DNA of 64,000 nt. Source: Elusimicrobiota bacterium. GTDB taxonomy: Bacteria > Elusimicrobiota > Elusimicrobia > UBA1565 > UBA9628. The position numbers were made by a program, and so were the translations under genes. Position 1 is the stretch's first letter. Each line of letters starts with the position of its first letter. The stretch is from the NCBI GenBank assembly GCA_003452935.1, contig DMMY01000011.1, positions 169,136 to 233,135 of the forward strand, written 5' to 3'. Below the pieces are notes generated by a model. The model was not told where the DNA came from. It did not search any database and saw nothing but the letters and a program-made list of their open reading frames with translations. Positions 1 to 8,561 of this stretch are shown here, piece after piece.

Positions 1-59
1 CCGCGCCCAAAGGCGGGCAAGCCAGAAGCGCTGCCGCGACAACTCCCCGAAATCGATTC

Positions 60-1085
60 ATGGAACAATTTTATATAATTACAGCTCCTGTGACGAAGCC
101 TGTTACGCGTTTTGCGCCGGAGCGTCAGGAAATTATCCGGCATTCGCCCCGCTGCCATTGCTGCGGCCGAGTCACCGCCGATAAAGCCTTCGACTCCGCG
201 GTCCCTGGATTCTCTATTCTACGCTGCCCCGACTGCGGCCTGGGCCGCACCTGGCCGGCGGTCTCCCCGCAAGACATCTCCCGCTGGTACCCGGCAAGCT
301 ATTATGGAAAGGAAAACGTCCGCTTTAACTTCATTTTCGAAGCCCTGACCAGGCTCTTCCGGCGCCGCCGCGCCCGGGTCCTGCACAATAGGGTCCCGCG
401 GGGACCTGTCCTGGACGTGGGCTGCGGCCGCGGCATCATGCTCAATCATCTGCGCTCCCTGGGCTATGAAGCCCACGGCATGGAGCTCTCCGACTCGGCC
501 GCCTGGCACGCGCGCGAACAGCTTCGCCTCGAGGTGGCCACCGGGGATTTTTTGACGTCGCCCCACCGAAAGGACTGCTTCAACGCCGTGATCTTTTGGC
601 ATACACTGGAGCATTTCCACAACCCGGTGGAGGCCATGGCGCGGGCCCGGGAACTGCTGCGGCCCGGGGGGTTCCTGGCCGTAGCCCTGCCGAATTTCGA
701 CAGCTTCCAGGCCCGCCTCTTCGGCCGGAACTGGTTCCACCTCGACGTGCCCCGCCACTACTTCCACTTCGGGCTTAAGTCGCTCGAGGCCATAATGTCT
801 CGCCACGCCTTTCGCATCGTCCAGACCGACCATTTCTGCTTCGAGCAAAACCCTTTCGGCTGGCTGCAGAGCTTCTACAACGCCCTGGGCTTTCCCGAAA
901 ACCTCTTCTATGACCTGCTCAAGGCGCGCAGCGCCCGCACGGGCGTGGCCCGAAAGCATCCCCTGGCGCTGGTCATGACGCTGCTCATCCTGCCCCCCCT
1001 GCTGGCTTTAAGCCTGCTGCTGACCCTGGTCGACGCCGCCCTGCGCCAAGGCGGCACGATCGAAGTCTACGCCATCAAAGAATGA
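60..1085 (+). CDS. Class I SAM-dependent methyltransferase with N-terminal Cys cluster
   Basis: Likely transfers a methyl group from S-adenosylmethionine to an unknown acceptor. The N-terminus has a zinc-ribbon-like cluster (C32, C34, C35, then C56-x2-C59). The SAM-binding motif I (VLDVGCGRG) lies at about 117-125, followed by an acidic residue after the second strand (MELSD) and a post-motif HTLEHFHNP typical of the Methyltransf_23 group. A hydrophobic segment near the C-terminus (about 300-325) suggests membrane association. The frame stays open to the left edge of the window and the ATG at 60 has no clear ribosome site, so the true start may lie outside the window or be the GTG at 90. The next gene is a GT-C glycosyltransferase 31 bp downstream, so a role in glycan or lipid modification is inferred. 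Substrate not recognisable. Confidence 0.8.
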   Translation: MEQFYIITAPVTKPVTRFAPERQEIIRHSPRCHCCGRVTADKAFDSAVPGFSILRCPDCGLGRTWPAVSPQDISRWYPASYYGKENVRFNFIFEALTRLFRRRRARVLHNRVPRGPVLDVGCGRGIMLNHLRSLGYEAHGMELSDSAAWHAREQLRLEVATGDFLTSPHRKDCFNAVIFWHTLEHFHNPVEAMARARELLRPGGFLAVALPNFDSFQARLFGRNWFHLDVPRHYFHFGLKSLEAIMSRHAFRIVQTDHFCFEQNPFGWLQSFYNALGFPENLFYDLLKARSARTGVARKHPLALVMTLLILPPLLALSLLLTLVDAALRQGGTIEVYAIKE

Positions 1086-1116
1086 GCATGGGCCGGGTTT
1101 GGGGATAGGCTCTGAG

Positions 1117-2622
1117 ATGCTTCTCCGCATCCGCCGGTCCTCCTGCCTTGTTCTCGTTGCCGCTGTTTCCCTGATCATGCATGCCAAGGGGCTCTCCTCG
1201 CCTCTGCTGGACTACCATTACCACCGCCAATGCAACACCGCCGCGATCGCGCGCAATTACCACGAAAACGGGCTGCGTCTGCTGCAGCCCCAGATCGACT
1301 GGGACGGCGCCAACCGCGGACGCGCGGCCACGGAGTTCCCGCTTTTTATGTGGCTCATCGGCCTGTTCTGGCCGGTGGCTGGCCTGGCCGAGCTCTGGGG
1401 GCGCGTCCTAGCCGCGGCCTTCTCCGCCCTGACCGCCGTTTACCTCTTCCTGCTGCTGGAAGATGATCTAGGCCGCGACATCGCCCTTTTCGCCGGGACT
1501 CTTTTTTCCTTCATTCCGCTGGAGATATTTTTCGGACGCACGGTCCAGCCCGAGGCCCTGGCCTTATGCGCCACAGTCGCGGCCTTGTACCATTGGCGCC
1601 GAGCCTTGGGACCGAAACGGCCTTGGACGCACTGGCTAGCCGCGACCCTGTCCGCCTTCCTCGCCGTATCGCACAAACTGCCCTACGCCTACGTCTTCGC
1701 TCCCCTGGGCTGGCTCGCCTGGGAGCGGCTGGGACGCGCGGCCTGCAAAGACCTGCGCAGCTGGGCCGCCCTGGGCTTAGCCGCGGGCGGAGTCTTGGCC
1801 TGGTACGCTTACGCCAGCGCCGGAGTCTACGTCGTGCCCACCTCAAGTCTCTCCCAGTTCCTCAATATCCTCGAGTACCGGCGCCTTCCTTATTATGTCC
1901 AGTTTCAACTTCTCTCCCGGTTCCCCGAACTCGCCGCGACCCATGCCGGGGTGCTCTTCGCGGGCGTGGGCGCCTGGCTCCTGGTTGGCCGCGAGCGCCG
2001 GATGTTCTACGCGGTCTGGTTTATCTCGGTCCTGGCCTCTATCGTTGCCGGCGGCGGCTACACATTCCACCACGAATACACATCCCTGCCCTTCGCCCCG
2101 ATCAATGCCGCGTTCATGGCCGCGGGGCTGCGACTGCTCTTCATGCGGATCAACAGCCTGGCGCCGGCTTGGCGGCCCTGGGCCCGATGCGCTCTGGCCG
2201 CGCTCACCCTCTCCATGCCCGTCTACAGCCTGGCCCGCATACGTCATTGGTACAGGATCAACCATCCCTTTTTAACCCGGGCGGCAGCGGTCGCTGACCG
2301 CGTGAGCGCGCCCGACGATCTCTTCTTATGCAACGAGCGCGCCGCATCCGTTTTCCTATTTTATCTGCGCCGCCGGGGCTGGCGGCTCGCCTTTCCGGAC
2401 GACGAGCCCGGCGCCCGGGAACAGCTCGAAATCCGCATCCGCCAGGGCGCCAAGTTCTTCGCGACCGAGAAGGCCGGCGCCTTCCGCGACCCGGCCACGG
2501 ATATCGCCCGCCGATTCTACGCGCGTTTTCCGGTCGTCTGGGATGCGGACGGCTTGCTCATTTTCCGCCTGCAAGAACAGCCTTCCAGCAAATCACGCCC
2601 CCCGCTTGTCATAAATTCTTGA
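1117..2622 (+). CDS. GT-C family membrane glycosyltransferase (GT39/ArnT-like)
   Basis: Polytopic inner-membrane protein of about 501 aa. It has the loop after the first membrane segment typical of polyprenyl-phosphate-dependent glycosyltransferases (DYHYHRQCNTAAIARNY, with D and RQ-type residues). About nine to eleven hydrophobic helices follow and a short soluble C-terminal domain ends the protein. Members of this superfamily transfer a sugar from a lipid-phosphate donor to protein, lipid A or another glycan on the periplasmic face. The ATG at 1117, with GGGGATAGG about 8 nt upstream, is preferred over the in-frame TTG at 1099. It follows the methyltransferase on the same strand. Donor and acceptor cannot be read from sequence. 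Three further GT-C-like proteins occur in this window. Confidence 0.8.
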   Translation: MLLRIRRSSCLVLVAAVSLIMHAKGLSSPLLDYHYHRQCNTAAIARNYHENGLRLLQPQIDWDGANRGRAATEFPLFMWLIGLFWPVAGLAELWGRVLAAAFSALTAVYLFLLLEDDLGRDIALFAGTLFSFIPLEIFFGRTVQPEALALCATVAALYHWRRALGPKRPWTHWLAATLSAFLAVSHKLPYAYVFAPLGWLAWERLGRAACKDLRSWAALGLAAGGVLAWYAYASAGVYVVPTSSLSQFLNILEYRRLPYYVQFQLLSRFPELAATHAGVLFAGVGAWLLVGRERRMFYAVWFISVLASIVAGGGYTFHHEYTSLPFAPINAAFMAAGLRLLFMRINSLAPAWRPWARCALAALTLSMPVYSLARIRHWYRINHPFLTRAAAVADRVSAPDDLFLCNERAASVFLFYLRRRGWRLAFPDDEPGAREQLEIRIRQGAKFFATEKAGAFRDPATDIARRFYARFPVVWDADGLLIFRLQEQPSSKSRPPLVINS

Positions 2623-2675
2623 CACGAGAACCGAAAGCCGAGGATATTGACATTCTCAAATTCGCCTGTTATATT
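2619..2675 (+). promoter_or_regulatory. Sigma-70 promoter (two overlapping -35 boxes) for the TonB-receptor cluster
   Basis: TTGACA at 2647-2652 is separated by exactly 17 nt from TATATT at 2670-2675, a near-perfect housekeeping promoter. A second TTGACA at 2619-2624, overlapping the end of the preceding gene, is followed 18 nt later by the weaker GATATT, so a tandem promoter is possible. The predicted start near 2682 leaves a leader of about 93 nt before the receptor gene, which has the ribosome site AAGGGGGG at 2761-2768. I compared the leader with cobalamin and c-di-GMP aptamers and saw no match. Confidence 0.75.
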
Positions 2676-2774
2676 GCGCAGACACGTCCTTATGACGTAA
2701 AAGCTAATCCCCGGATGCGATTCAAACGTTTTTATAGATTAAGTAGATATCACACAGGCCAAGGGGGGTAGTCA

Positions 2775-4772
2775 ATGTCGAAAACCTGCCGTCGACTTTT
2801 AGCCGTCATTTCAATCCTACACGCCGCAGCGCTGCCCGGACTGGCCAGAGCCGAAGAGACGGGTGTGTTTCAGTTTCTCGAGGAGGAAACCAAGGTCGTA
2901 TCCACCTCCCGGCTGCCGCAATCCATACGCAGCGCTCCGGCCACCGTCTACGTGGTCACGGCCGAGGAGATCAAGTCTTCCGGCGCCCAGACCTTATGGG
3001 ATATCTTGCGCACCGTTCCCGGAGTCGACGTCATGACCACGCGAACCGGACAAGGAGAGGTCTCTATCCGCGGCCTTAACAAGGCCCTCAGCGACAAAAC
3101 CTTGGTCATGGTGGACGGCCGCACCATGGTCACGGACTTTTTCGGCTACACCATCTGGGAATCCATCCAGGTCAGCCCCGAGGAAATCGACCGAATCGAG
3201 GTCGTTGAAGGGCCGGTTTCCGCGCTCTACGGCGCCAATGCCGTGGCCGGAGTCATCAACATCATCACCAAGAAGCCCGCTCAGATCAAGGGCGGCCTGC
3301 TCAGCTATACCCAGGGATTGAACGTCGGCGGCGGAGAGAAAAACGCCCGTTTCGGCACGTTCTTATACGGAGACCAGAAAGGCAAGCTCGGCTACAAGCT
3401 CGATCTCGGCTGGAGATCCCTGAACCATTTCGGAGGCGATCACGACCAGGCCTCGGCCGTGCGCAAGGCCAACGCCCTGCTCAGTTACGATTTTTCTCCG
3501 GACACGCAGCTCAGCCTTTCAGCGGGAATTTCCGGCGTGGACACGCAGGTGACCACCGGCCTGACCGGCACCACGGACCAAAAAGGACCGGTCAGCTATG
3601 CCCGCACTGATTTCAGGCACAAGGACGCCAACCTGCGCTTCTTCTGGAACCGCGCCAGGCTGGCATCAAAGAATTTCACGGCCTTCAGCGAGCCTAACGT
3701 CGACTACGACACCTACGATCTCACGGCGGACCGCTCCTTGGACCTCCCTTTTGAGAACAGCTTGGTGCTGGGGGGCAATTACAGGAAGAACACCATGAAG
3801 TCGAAGATATTCTCGCCCGGACTCTTGGAGCAGGACATCTGGGGCCTGTTTTTCGAGAATCAATGGAAACCGATCGACCACTGGAAGCTCGTGGCCAGCG
3901 GCAGGCTGGACCGGCACCCCTACACGGACTTGATATTCTCGCCCCGCGGCAGCGTGATCTTCGCGCCGGTGCCTCAGCATGTTTTCAGGTATTCCATCGG
4001 CAAGTCCTTCAGAAACCCGACCATGGTGGAGAATTACCTGAGTTTCAACACCTCTTCTCCCGCCACCGATCCGACGCTCGTCTTCATGGGATTCACCGAC
4101 GTCGAGTCCTTGGTCAACGGGAGACGGAATCTGACTCCCGAAAAAATGTTCCAGATGGAAGCGGCCCATACCGGCGATTTCGGCCGGGTCAAGACCACGC
4201 TCACCGGCTTCCATTACCGGCTCAAGGACCAGATCGTCACCAGCGCGGTCGAAAGGGATTTCGCCACCTTCCCCACGCTGACGACGGTCTCCACCTTCCA
4301 AAACGAGGGCGAGGTCTCGGCTTTGGGAGCGGAGTTCGGAGCCAATATCACGGTCACCAGGGAGACCGCGCTGTTTGCCAACTACTCCTATGAAAGCGTC
4401 AAGGGAAAACTGTCCACCCTGGTCTCCCGCAACGGAGGCCCCCGCCACAAGACCAACGGCGGCATCCGCTACAAAGCCAAGGGCGTGACCGCCAGCCTCT
4501 GGGCGGATTGGGTGGACACGACCTATTGGAATGTCAGTCCTCACGGCGGGACAACGTCATATGAAAAGCTGCCCGACTACACCCTGATCAACGCGCACGC
4601 CGGTTACGAATTCACTGGAAAGCTCCAAGGCCTTGAGATCGGACTCGGCGTCTTCAACCTTTCAGGATTCAATCACCATGAGATCATGCGCCGCCAAAGC
4701 GCGGATTTCCCCGGCATGTCCGGAGAAGTCGTACGGGCCAGGTGGACCGGTACCCTTGCCTACCATTTCTAA
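2775..4772 (+). CDS. TonB-dependent outer-membrane receptor
   Basis: 665-aa outer-membrane transporter that imports a ligand using energy from TonB-ExbB-ExbD. A signal peptide (about 1-26, ending ARAEE) is followed by a TonB-box-like KVVSTSR. The plug domain (about 45-165) contains the family blocks APATVYVVTAEEI, VPGVDV, VSIRGLN and YGANAVAGVINIIT. A 22-strand-type barrel ends in the terminal aromatic YHF. Length and plug resemble the BtuB/colicin I receptor (CirA) group. It heads a cluster with a periplasmic binding protein and a sensor kinase, which suggests ligand uptake linked to sensing rather than a plain nutrient operon. No TonB or ExbBD gene is in the window. Ligand unknown: siderophore, cobalamin or another small molecule. 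Confidence 0.9.
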   Translation: MSKTCRRLLAVISILHAAALPGLARAEETGVFQFLEEETKVVSTSRLPQSIRSAPATVYVVTAEEIKSSGAQTLWDILRTVPGVDVMTTRTGQGEVSIRGLNKALSDKTLVMVDGRTMVTDFFGYTIWESIQVSPEEIDRIEVVEGPVSALYGANAVAGVINIITKKPAQIKGGLLSYTQGLNVGGGEKNARFGTFLYGDQKGKLGYKLDLGWRSLNHFGGDHDQASAVRKANALLSYDFSPDTQLSLSAGISGVDTQVTTGLTGTTDQKGPVSYARTDFRHKDANLRFFWNRARLASKNFTAFSEPNVDYDTYDLTADRSLDLPFENSLVLGGNYRKNTMKSKIFSPGLLEQDIWGLFFENQWKPIDHWKLVASGRLDRHPYTDLIFSPRGSVIFAPVPQHVFRYSIGKSFRNPTMVENYLSFNTSSPATDPTLVFMGFTDVESLVNGRRNLTPEKMFQMEAAHTGDFGRVKTTLTGFHYRLKDQIVTSAVERDFATFPTLTTVSTFQNEGEVSALGAEFGANITVTRETALFANYSYESVKGKLSTLVSRNGGPRHKTNGGIRYKAKGVTASLWADWVDTTYWNVSPHGGTTSYEKLPDYTLINAHAGYEFTGKLQGLEIGLGVFNLSGFNHHEIMRRQSADFPGMSGEVVRARWTGTLAYHF

Positions 4773-4793
4773 AAAGATGAGGCTTTTGCGCTC

Positions 4794-5696
4794 ATGAAGC
4801 GTTGGCTGCTCGGCGTCCTGCTCTTCTTCCTATGCCCCCTGCCCGTTGACGCCGTGGAACTGGCCATTTTCATCAGCAAGGACATCGTCATGTACCGGGA
4901 AGCGGCCTCGGCGCTGGAGAAGCAACTGGGCGCGGACAAGGCCAAGATATATATCCCGGGCTCCGAGGATCACCCCGCCATCGAGACGGTCCTGCGGCAA
5001 ATAGAAGCGGACCGGCCGGCGCTTATCGTGGCCATCGGGTCGAAAGCCGCGGTCGAATCCGCCCGCAAGTTCCCGGATACGCCGATCGTATATACCATGG
5101 TGGTCTACCCCGAACGCTTGGGACTCGTCGGCCACCCCAATCTCTTTGGCGTATCCTGGCTTCCTTCCCCGGGTCTCCTGGCCGAAAAGTTCAGACTGCT
5201 GCTGCCGCAGGCCCGGCGCATCGGCATGCTCTCGAGCCTCCCCGAAGCGTCATGGGCTCAGTTGAGCCGTCAATGCGAAAATCAAGGCTTGGATCTGATC
5301 GTGGCCCAGATCGAGGACAATTCAGAGCTGCCGCAGGGCCTGCGAAAGCTCGCCCACAAAGTCGACGCCTTATGGATGGGCTCGGATCCGTCCCTGGCCA
5401 ACGAGTCTTCCTTTAATATTCTGAGGACCTATGCCTTGCAGAACCGCCTGCCGCTCCTGGTGCCTTTCCGTCTCCCTGGCCCTGACAAGGCCTTCGCCGG
5501 GATATCCATCTCCCCCGAATTGACCGCTCTGGCCGCGCGTCAATTGATCCTGCAGTTGCTTAAAGGCGCCCATCCCAAGGAGCCTCTCGTCTTCACGCGC
5601 GACGTGGAGCTGACCCTCGACCGAGGCATCGCCAAGTCGATCGGCCTGTCGCTGCCCCGGCCGGATGGAAGCTCGGCGGCTAAAACCCATGAGTAA
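4794..5696 (+). CDS. ABC-type periplasmic substrate-binding protein (PF04392-like)
   Basis: 300-aa secreted protein with a clear signal peptide (MKRWLLGVLLFFLCPLPVDA). The body resembles the ABC_sub_bind family: two alpha/beta lobes, with blocks such as PALIVAIGSKAAVESARKFP, TPIVYTMVVYPERLGL and ALWMGSDPS. Family members bind amino acids or other small organics. No permease or ATPase gene accompanies it. It is sandwiched between a TonB receptor 21 bp upstream and a sensor histidine kinase 24 bp downstream, so it is more likely a ligand presenter for the kinase than part of a transporter. This is inference from context; ligand unknown. Confidence 0.8.
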   Translation: MKRWLLGVLLFFLCPLPVDAVELAIFISKDIVMYREAASALEKQLGADKAKIYIPGSEDHPAIETVLRQIEADRPALIVAIGSKAAVESARKFPDTPIVYTMVVYPERLGLVGHPNLFGVSWLPSPGLLAEKFRLLLPQARRIGMLSSLPEASWAQLSRQCENQGLDLIVAQIEDNSELPQGLRKLAHKVDALWMGSDPSLANESSFNILRTYALQNRLPLLVPFRLPGPDKAFAGISISPELTALAARQLILQLLKGAHPKEPLVFTRDVELTLDRGIAKSIGLSLPRPDGSSAAKTHE

Positions 5697-5720
5697 ACCA
5701 AGCCGAGGCACGGCCCGCCC

Positions 5721-7247
5721 ATGAAGCTCAAATTCAAGCTCGCGGCGGGCGCCATAACGTTGGCGGGCGCGGGCGTGCTGGCCATCAGCCTCTTTTCCTA
5801 CTTTCTCATCCAACGCGCGCGGGACAACGAACTCAAGACCAAGGGCGTCGTCCTCTGCCAGCAGTTCATCCATCATCAGGCTGACGCCATCCAACGCCGG
5901 GATGAGACGAAACTCTTGAAGGGCTTTTTGGACCTGATGAACGACCGCGACGTGATCTCCGGCGAGGTCGTCGACAATGACGGGAAAGTCATCGCCCATT
6001 CCGACATCAACCTGGCCGGACAAAATCACAAAAAAATCCTGGATCTAGCCCTGCAATTCCCTGACGGCATATTCCACGATTCCGGCGAACAGGTGCTGGA
6101 CCTCATCAGTCTCGCGAAATCCCAAAATCCCGAAGCCTTCATGCTGGGTTCGCCCAATGCCATGGGCGCGGTTCGCATCGGCCTGTCCAAGAAGTCGAAT
6201 ATCTATTTCATGAGAAACATCAGGCATGGCATGATCGCCCTGGCGGCCATCGTCATCATCGGCGCTTTCATCCTGTCGTTTAGTTTTGCCGTCCTGATTT
6301 CTCGTCCCATGGCCGCGCTCACGGCCGCCATCGAGGAGATCGCCGGCGGCAACCTCGACTCCCGCGTGGACATTCATTCCAGCGACGAGATAGGCCAGGT
6401 GGGGAAAGCCTTCAATAAAATGGCGAACGAATTGCGTTTGACCCAACGGCAGCTGCTGCAGGCCAACGCGGAGCTGGAAAGCCGGCTCAAGGAGCTGGCG
6501 AAAACCAACGTAGCCCTTGAGGAAACCCAGGACAAGGTCGTCCGGTCCGAAAGGCTGGCCGCGATCGGCCAACTCGCCTCCGGAGTCGGTCACGAGCTGC
6601 GCAATCCCCTGGCGGCCATCCGCAATGCCGTCTACTATATCAGGGAAGCGGTCCAGGACACCCCCACGGCCAAGGCAGATCCCACGTTGATGGAGATACT
6701 CGGACTGGCGGAAAATGAGATCAAGAACTCGAACAACATCATCTCGGATCTGCTCGATTTTTCAAGGGTCGTCAAATTGGCCCCCTATCCCACGGACGTG
6801 CACGAGCTTCTAGGCGAACTTCAAACCGTTCTGGATATCCCGGCCAACGTCGTTTTATCGAAGCAGTTCGCCGGCCAACTGCCCCAAGCCACGATCGACC
6901 CCCAGCGCATGCGCCAGGTGTTTCTCAATCTCGCCACGAATGCGATTCAAGCCATGCCCAAGGGCGGACAATTGTCCATAAGCACCCGCCTGGATCCGCC
7001 CGTTAACGGCTATCCCAGCCAGATCGTAGTAGCCTTCAAGGACACGGGAGAAGGCATCCGCCCGGAAAACATGAAGAAGCTTTTTGAACCGTTGTTCACC
7101 ACCAAGGCCAAGGGCACGGGCTTGGGCTTGGCCATATCGCAGGGGTTTGTGCAGGCTCATGGCGGCAAAATCACCGTGGAGAGCCAGCCTGGCAAGGGCT
7201 GCTGCTTTGAGGTTCATTTCCCTTTAGGAGGAGACAATGGCGGATAA
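5721..7247 (+). CDS. Transmembrane sensor histidine kinase (periplasmic sensor, HAMP, HisKA, HATPase)
   Basis: 508 aa. TM1 (about 8-30) and TM2 (about 170-194) bracket a periplasmic domain of about 140 residues with a Cache-like strand pattern (VVDNDGKVIAHSDINLAG). HAMP follows (about 195-245), then a coiled coil, the HisKA box with phosphorylatable H291 in GHELRNPLAA, and a HATPase domain with the N-box LNLATNAIQAM, DTGEG and GTGLGLAIS. All catalytic boxes look intact. The downstream receiver gene overlaps it by 11 bp, so the two are translationally coupled and probable partners. The neighbouring binding protein could deliver ligand to the periplasmic domain. Confidence 0.93.
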   Translation: MKLKFKLAAGAITLAGAGVLAISLFSYFLIQRARDNELKTKGVVLCQQFIHHQADAIQRRDETKLLKGFLDLMNDRDVISGEVVDNDGKVIAHSDINLAGQNHKKILDLALQFPDGIFHDSGEQVLDLISLAKSQNPEAFMLGSPNAMGAVRIGLSKKSNIYFMRNIRHGMIALAAIVIIGAFILSFSFAVLISRPMAALTAAIEEIAGGNLDSRVDIHSSDEIGQVGKAFNKMANELRLTQRQLLQANAELESRLKELAKTNVALEETQDKVVRSERLAAIGQLASGVGHELRNPLAAIRNAVYYIREAVQDTPTAKADPTLMEILGLAENEIKNSNNIISDLLDFSRVVKLAPYPTDVHELLGELQTVLDIPANVVLSKQFAGQLPQATIDPQRMRQVFLNLATNAIQAMPKGGQLSISTRLDPPVNGYPSQIVVAFKDTGEGIRPENMKKLFEPLFTTKAKGTGLGLAISQGFVQAHGGKITVESQPGKGCCFEVHFPLGGDNGG

Positions 7248-7995
7248 AACCAGCCCCAAACCGGAAAAGATCCTTGTAGTGGACGACCAACTAAGCATGC
7301 GCTTGACTCTCAGGGGAATCTTGGTAAAGAAAGGATACGACGTCACCGTGGCCGAGGATGGAGCCCGGGCGCTGGAGCAAATTCAGAAGGATAATTACCG
7401 GGTGATCTTCATGGACATCAGGATGCCTGGGATGAACGGCGTGCAAACCTTCCTCGAAATGAAAAAAACGCGCCCCAATGCCACCGTGATCATGATGACC
7501 GCGCATGCCCTGGAAGACGAGATCAAGACCGCCCTGCGAGAAGGGGCTTACACCGTCTTGCACAAACCCTTTGAAATGGACCGGATGCTGGCGCTCTTAA
7601 AAGAATGCCTGGAAGACCGGCCTCTTGTGCTGGTTGTGGATGGCAACCGGGAAATCTGCGACGCGCTCAAGGAGGCCCTAGAAGGCTATAATTACAGGGT
7701 TCTATTCGCGGAAAATGGGGAACAATGCCTCGATCAACTGCAGCAAAGGCGCTTCCAGGTCATCATACTGGACCTAAAATTGCCGGACAACGGACTGGCG
7801 ACCCTGCGGGACATCAAGGAGATGCGGCCCGAGGCGGGAGTGATCGTTCTAGCCACCAGCGCCACGGAACAAGAGGCGCTGGAACAGGCCATGCAATTCG
7901 GGACTATCGCCTACCTGCGCAAGCCGTTCGATCCCCATATGATCATAGAAATATTGCAGAAGTACCTGCCCGAAGCGCCACAAAAGGACGGCTAA
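7237..7995 (+). CDS. Double-receiver response regulator, no output domain
   Basis: 252 aa made of two receiver domains. REC1 (about 11-125) has acidic D16/D17, phospho-acceptor D60 (MDIRMPG) and K110. REC2 (about 130-248) keeps the acceptor D179 (LDLKLPDNG) and a KP pair, but its acidic pocket reads VVDGN, so one of the two metal-binding acids is missing. There is no DNA-binding or enzymatic domain. Start ATG 7237 has AGGAGGAGACA just upstream and overlaps the kinase gene by 11 bp. Tandem receivers without output usually act as phosphorelay intermediates or phosphate sinks. It sits 1 bp before the next receiver gene. Confidence 0.9.
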   Translation: MADKTSPKPEKILVVDDQLSMRLTLRGILVKKGYDVTVAEDGARALEQIQKDNYRVIFMDIRMPGMNGVQTFLEMKKTRPNATVIMMTAHALEDEIKTALREGAYTVLHKPFEMDRMLALLKECLEDRPLVLVVDGNREICDALKEALEGYNYRVLFAENGEQCLDQLQQRRFQVIILDLKLPDNGLATLRDIKEMRPEAGVIVLATSATEQEALEQAMQFGTIAYLRKPFDPHMIIEILQKYLPEAPQKDG

Positions 7996-7996
7996 T

Positions 7997-8554
7997 ATGA
8001 CCGAAACCACAAAGATGAACATACTGATCGTCGAGGACGATGCCTCGGTGGGCAAGACGCTCCTGGGCCTGTTGCGCCAAGCCGGCTACGAGTGCTGCTG
8101 GGTCGCTACCGGCCAAGAGGCCCTCGGCCTGGCGCAAAAAAAACAGCCCGGAACTTTTTTCTCGATCCTGCTTATCGACATACGCCTGCCGGACATCAAC
8201 GGCGTGGAATTGCTTCACGCCATCAGGCAATCCCATCCCGACGTCGGCGCGATCATGATGACGGGGCACGCGGACCTCAGCGCCGTGATGGGGGCGTTTA
8301 AGGAAAGCGCGTTTGCCTACATCCAAAAGCCTTACAACGCCGACGAAGTCAAGGCCACGATAGCCAGATTACGGGAAAAGCAAAGGCAGGCCCGCGAGGA
8401 CCAGAATCTCGTGGAAAAATTGCTCAAAACCAACGCGGAACTCAAGACCCGGAATCACGAGCGGGCTCCAGCCCTGCAGGAAGCTCGACTGGAACTGCTC
8501 AAGACCGTTGAGAAACTCAACGAACTCGACGCGGCCAAATCTCGATTCATCTGA
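7997..8554 (+). CDS. Receiver plus coiled coil; truncated tandem copy of the next gene
   Basis: 185 aa. REC domain (acceptor D in LLIDIRLPD, KP near 112) followed by a long coiled coil ending ELDAAKSRFI-stop. The next gene (8562-9791) has the same architecture and near-identical sequence through ELDAAKSRF, but then continues into SHELRTP of a HisKA domain. This copy therefore stops exactly where the kinase begins, leaving a receiver with a dimerisation helix but no kinase. The junction (TCATCTGATAATAAAATG) carries stop codons directly followed by the start of the second copy. Could be a functional single-domain receiver or a decaying duplicate. The reading frame is intact and the receiver residues are conserved, favouring function. 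Confidence 0.8.
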   Translation: MTETTKMNILIVEDDASVGKTLLGLLRQAGYECCWVATGQEALGLAQKKQPGTFFSILLIDIRLPDINGVELLHAIRQSHPDVGAIMMTGHADLSAVMGAFKESAFAYIQKPYNADEVKATIARLREKQRQAREDQNLVEKLLKTNAELKTRNHERAPALQEARLELLKTVEKLNELDAAKSRFI

Positions 8555-8561
8555 TAATAAA

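Noticed and set aside
219..959. Long minus-strand frame inside the first methyltransferase
   Set aside because: Shadow frame; the plus-strand gene has motif I and a Cys cluster, this one has no domain.
2682..2774. Cobalamin or c-di-GMP riboswitch in the TonB-receptor leader
   Set aside because: No conserved aptamer core is present in the 93-nt leader.
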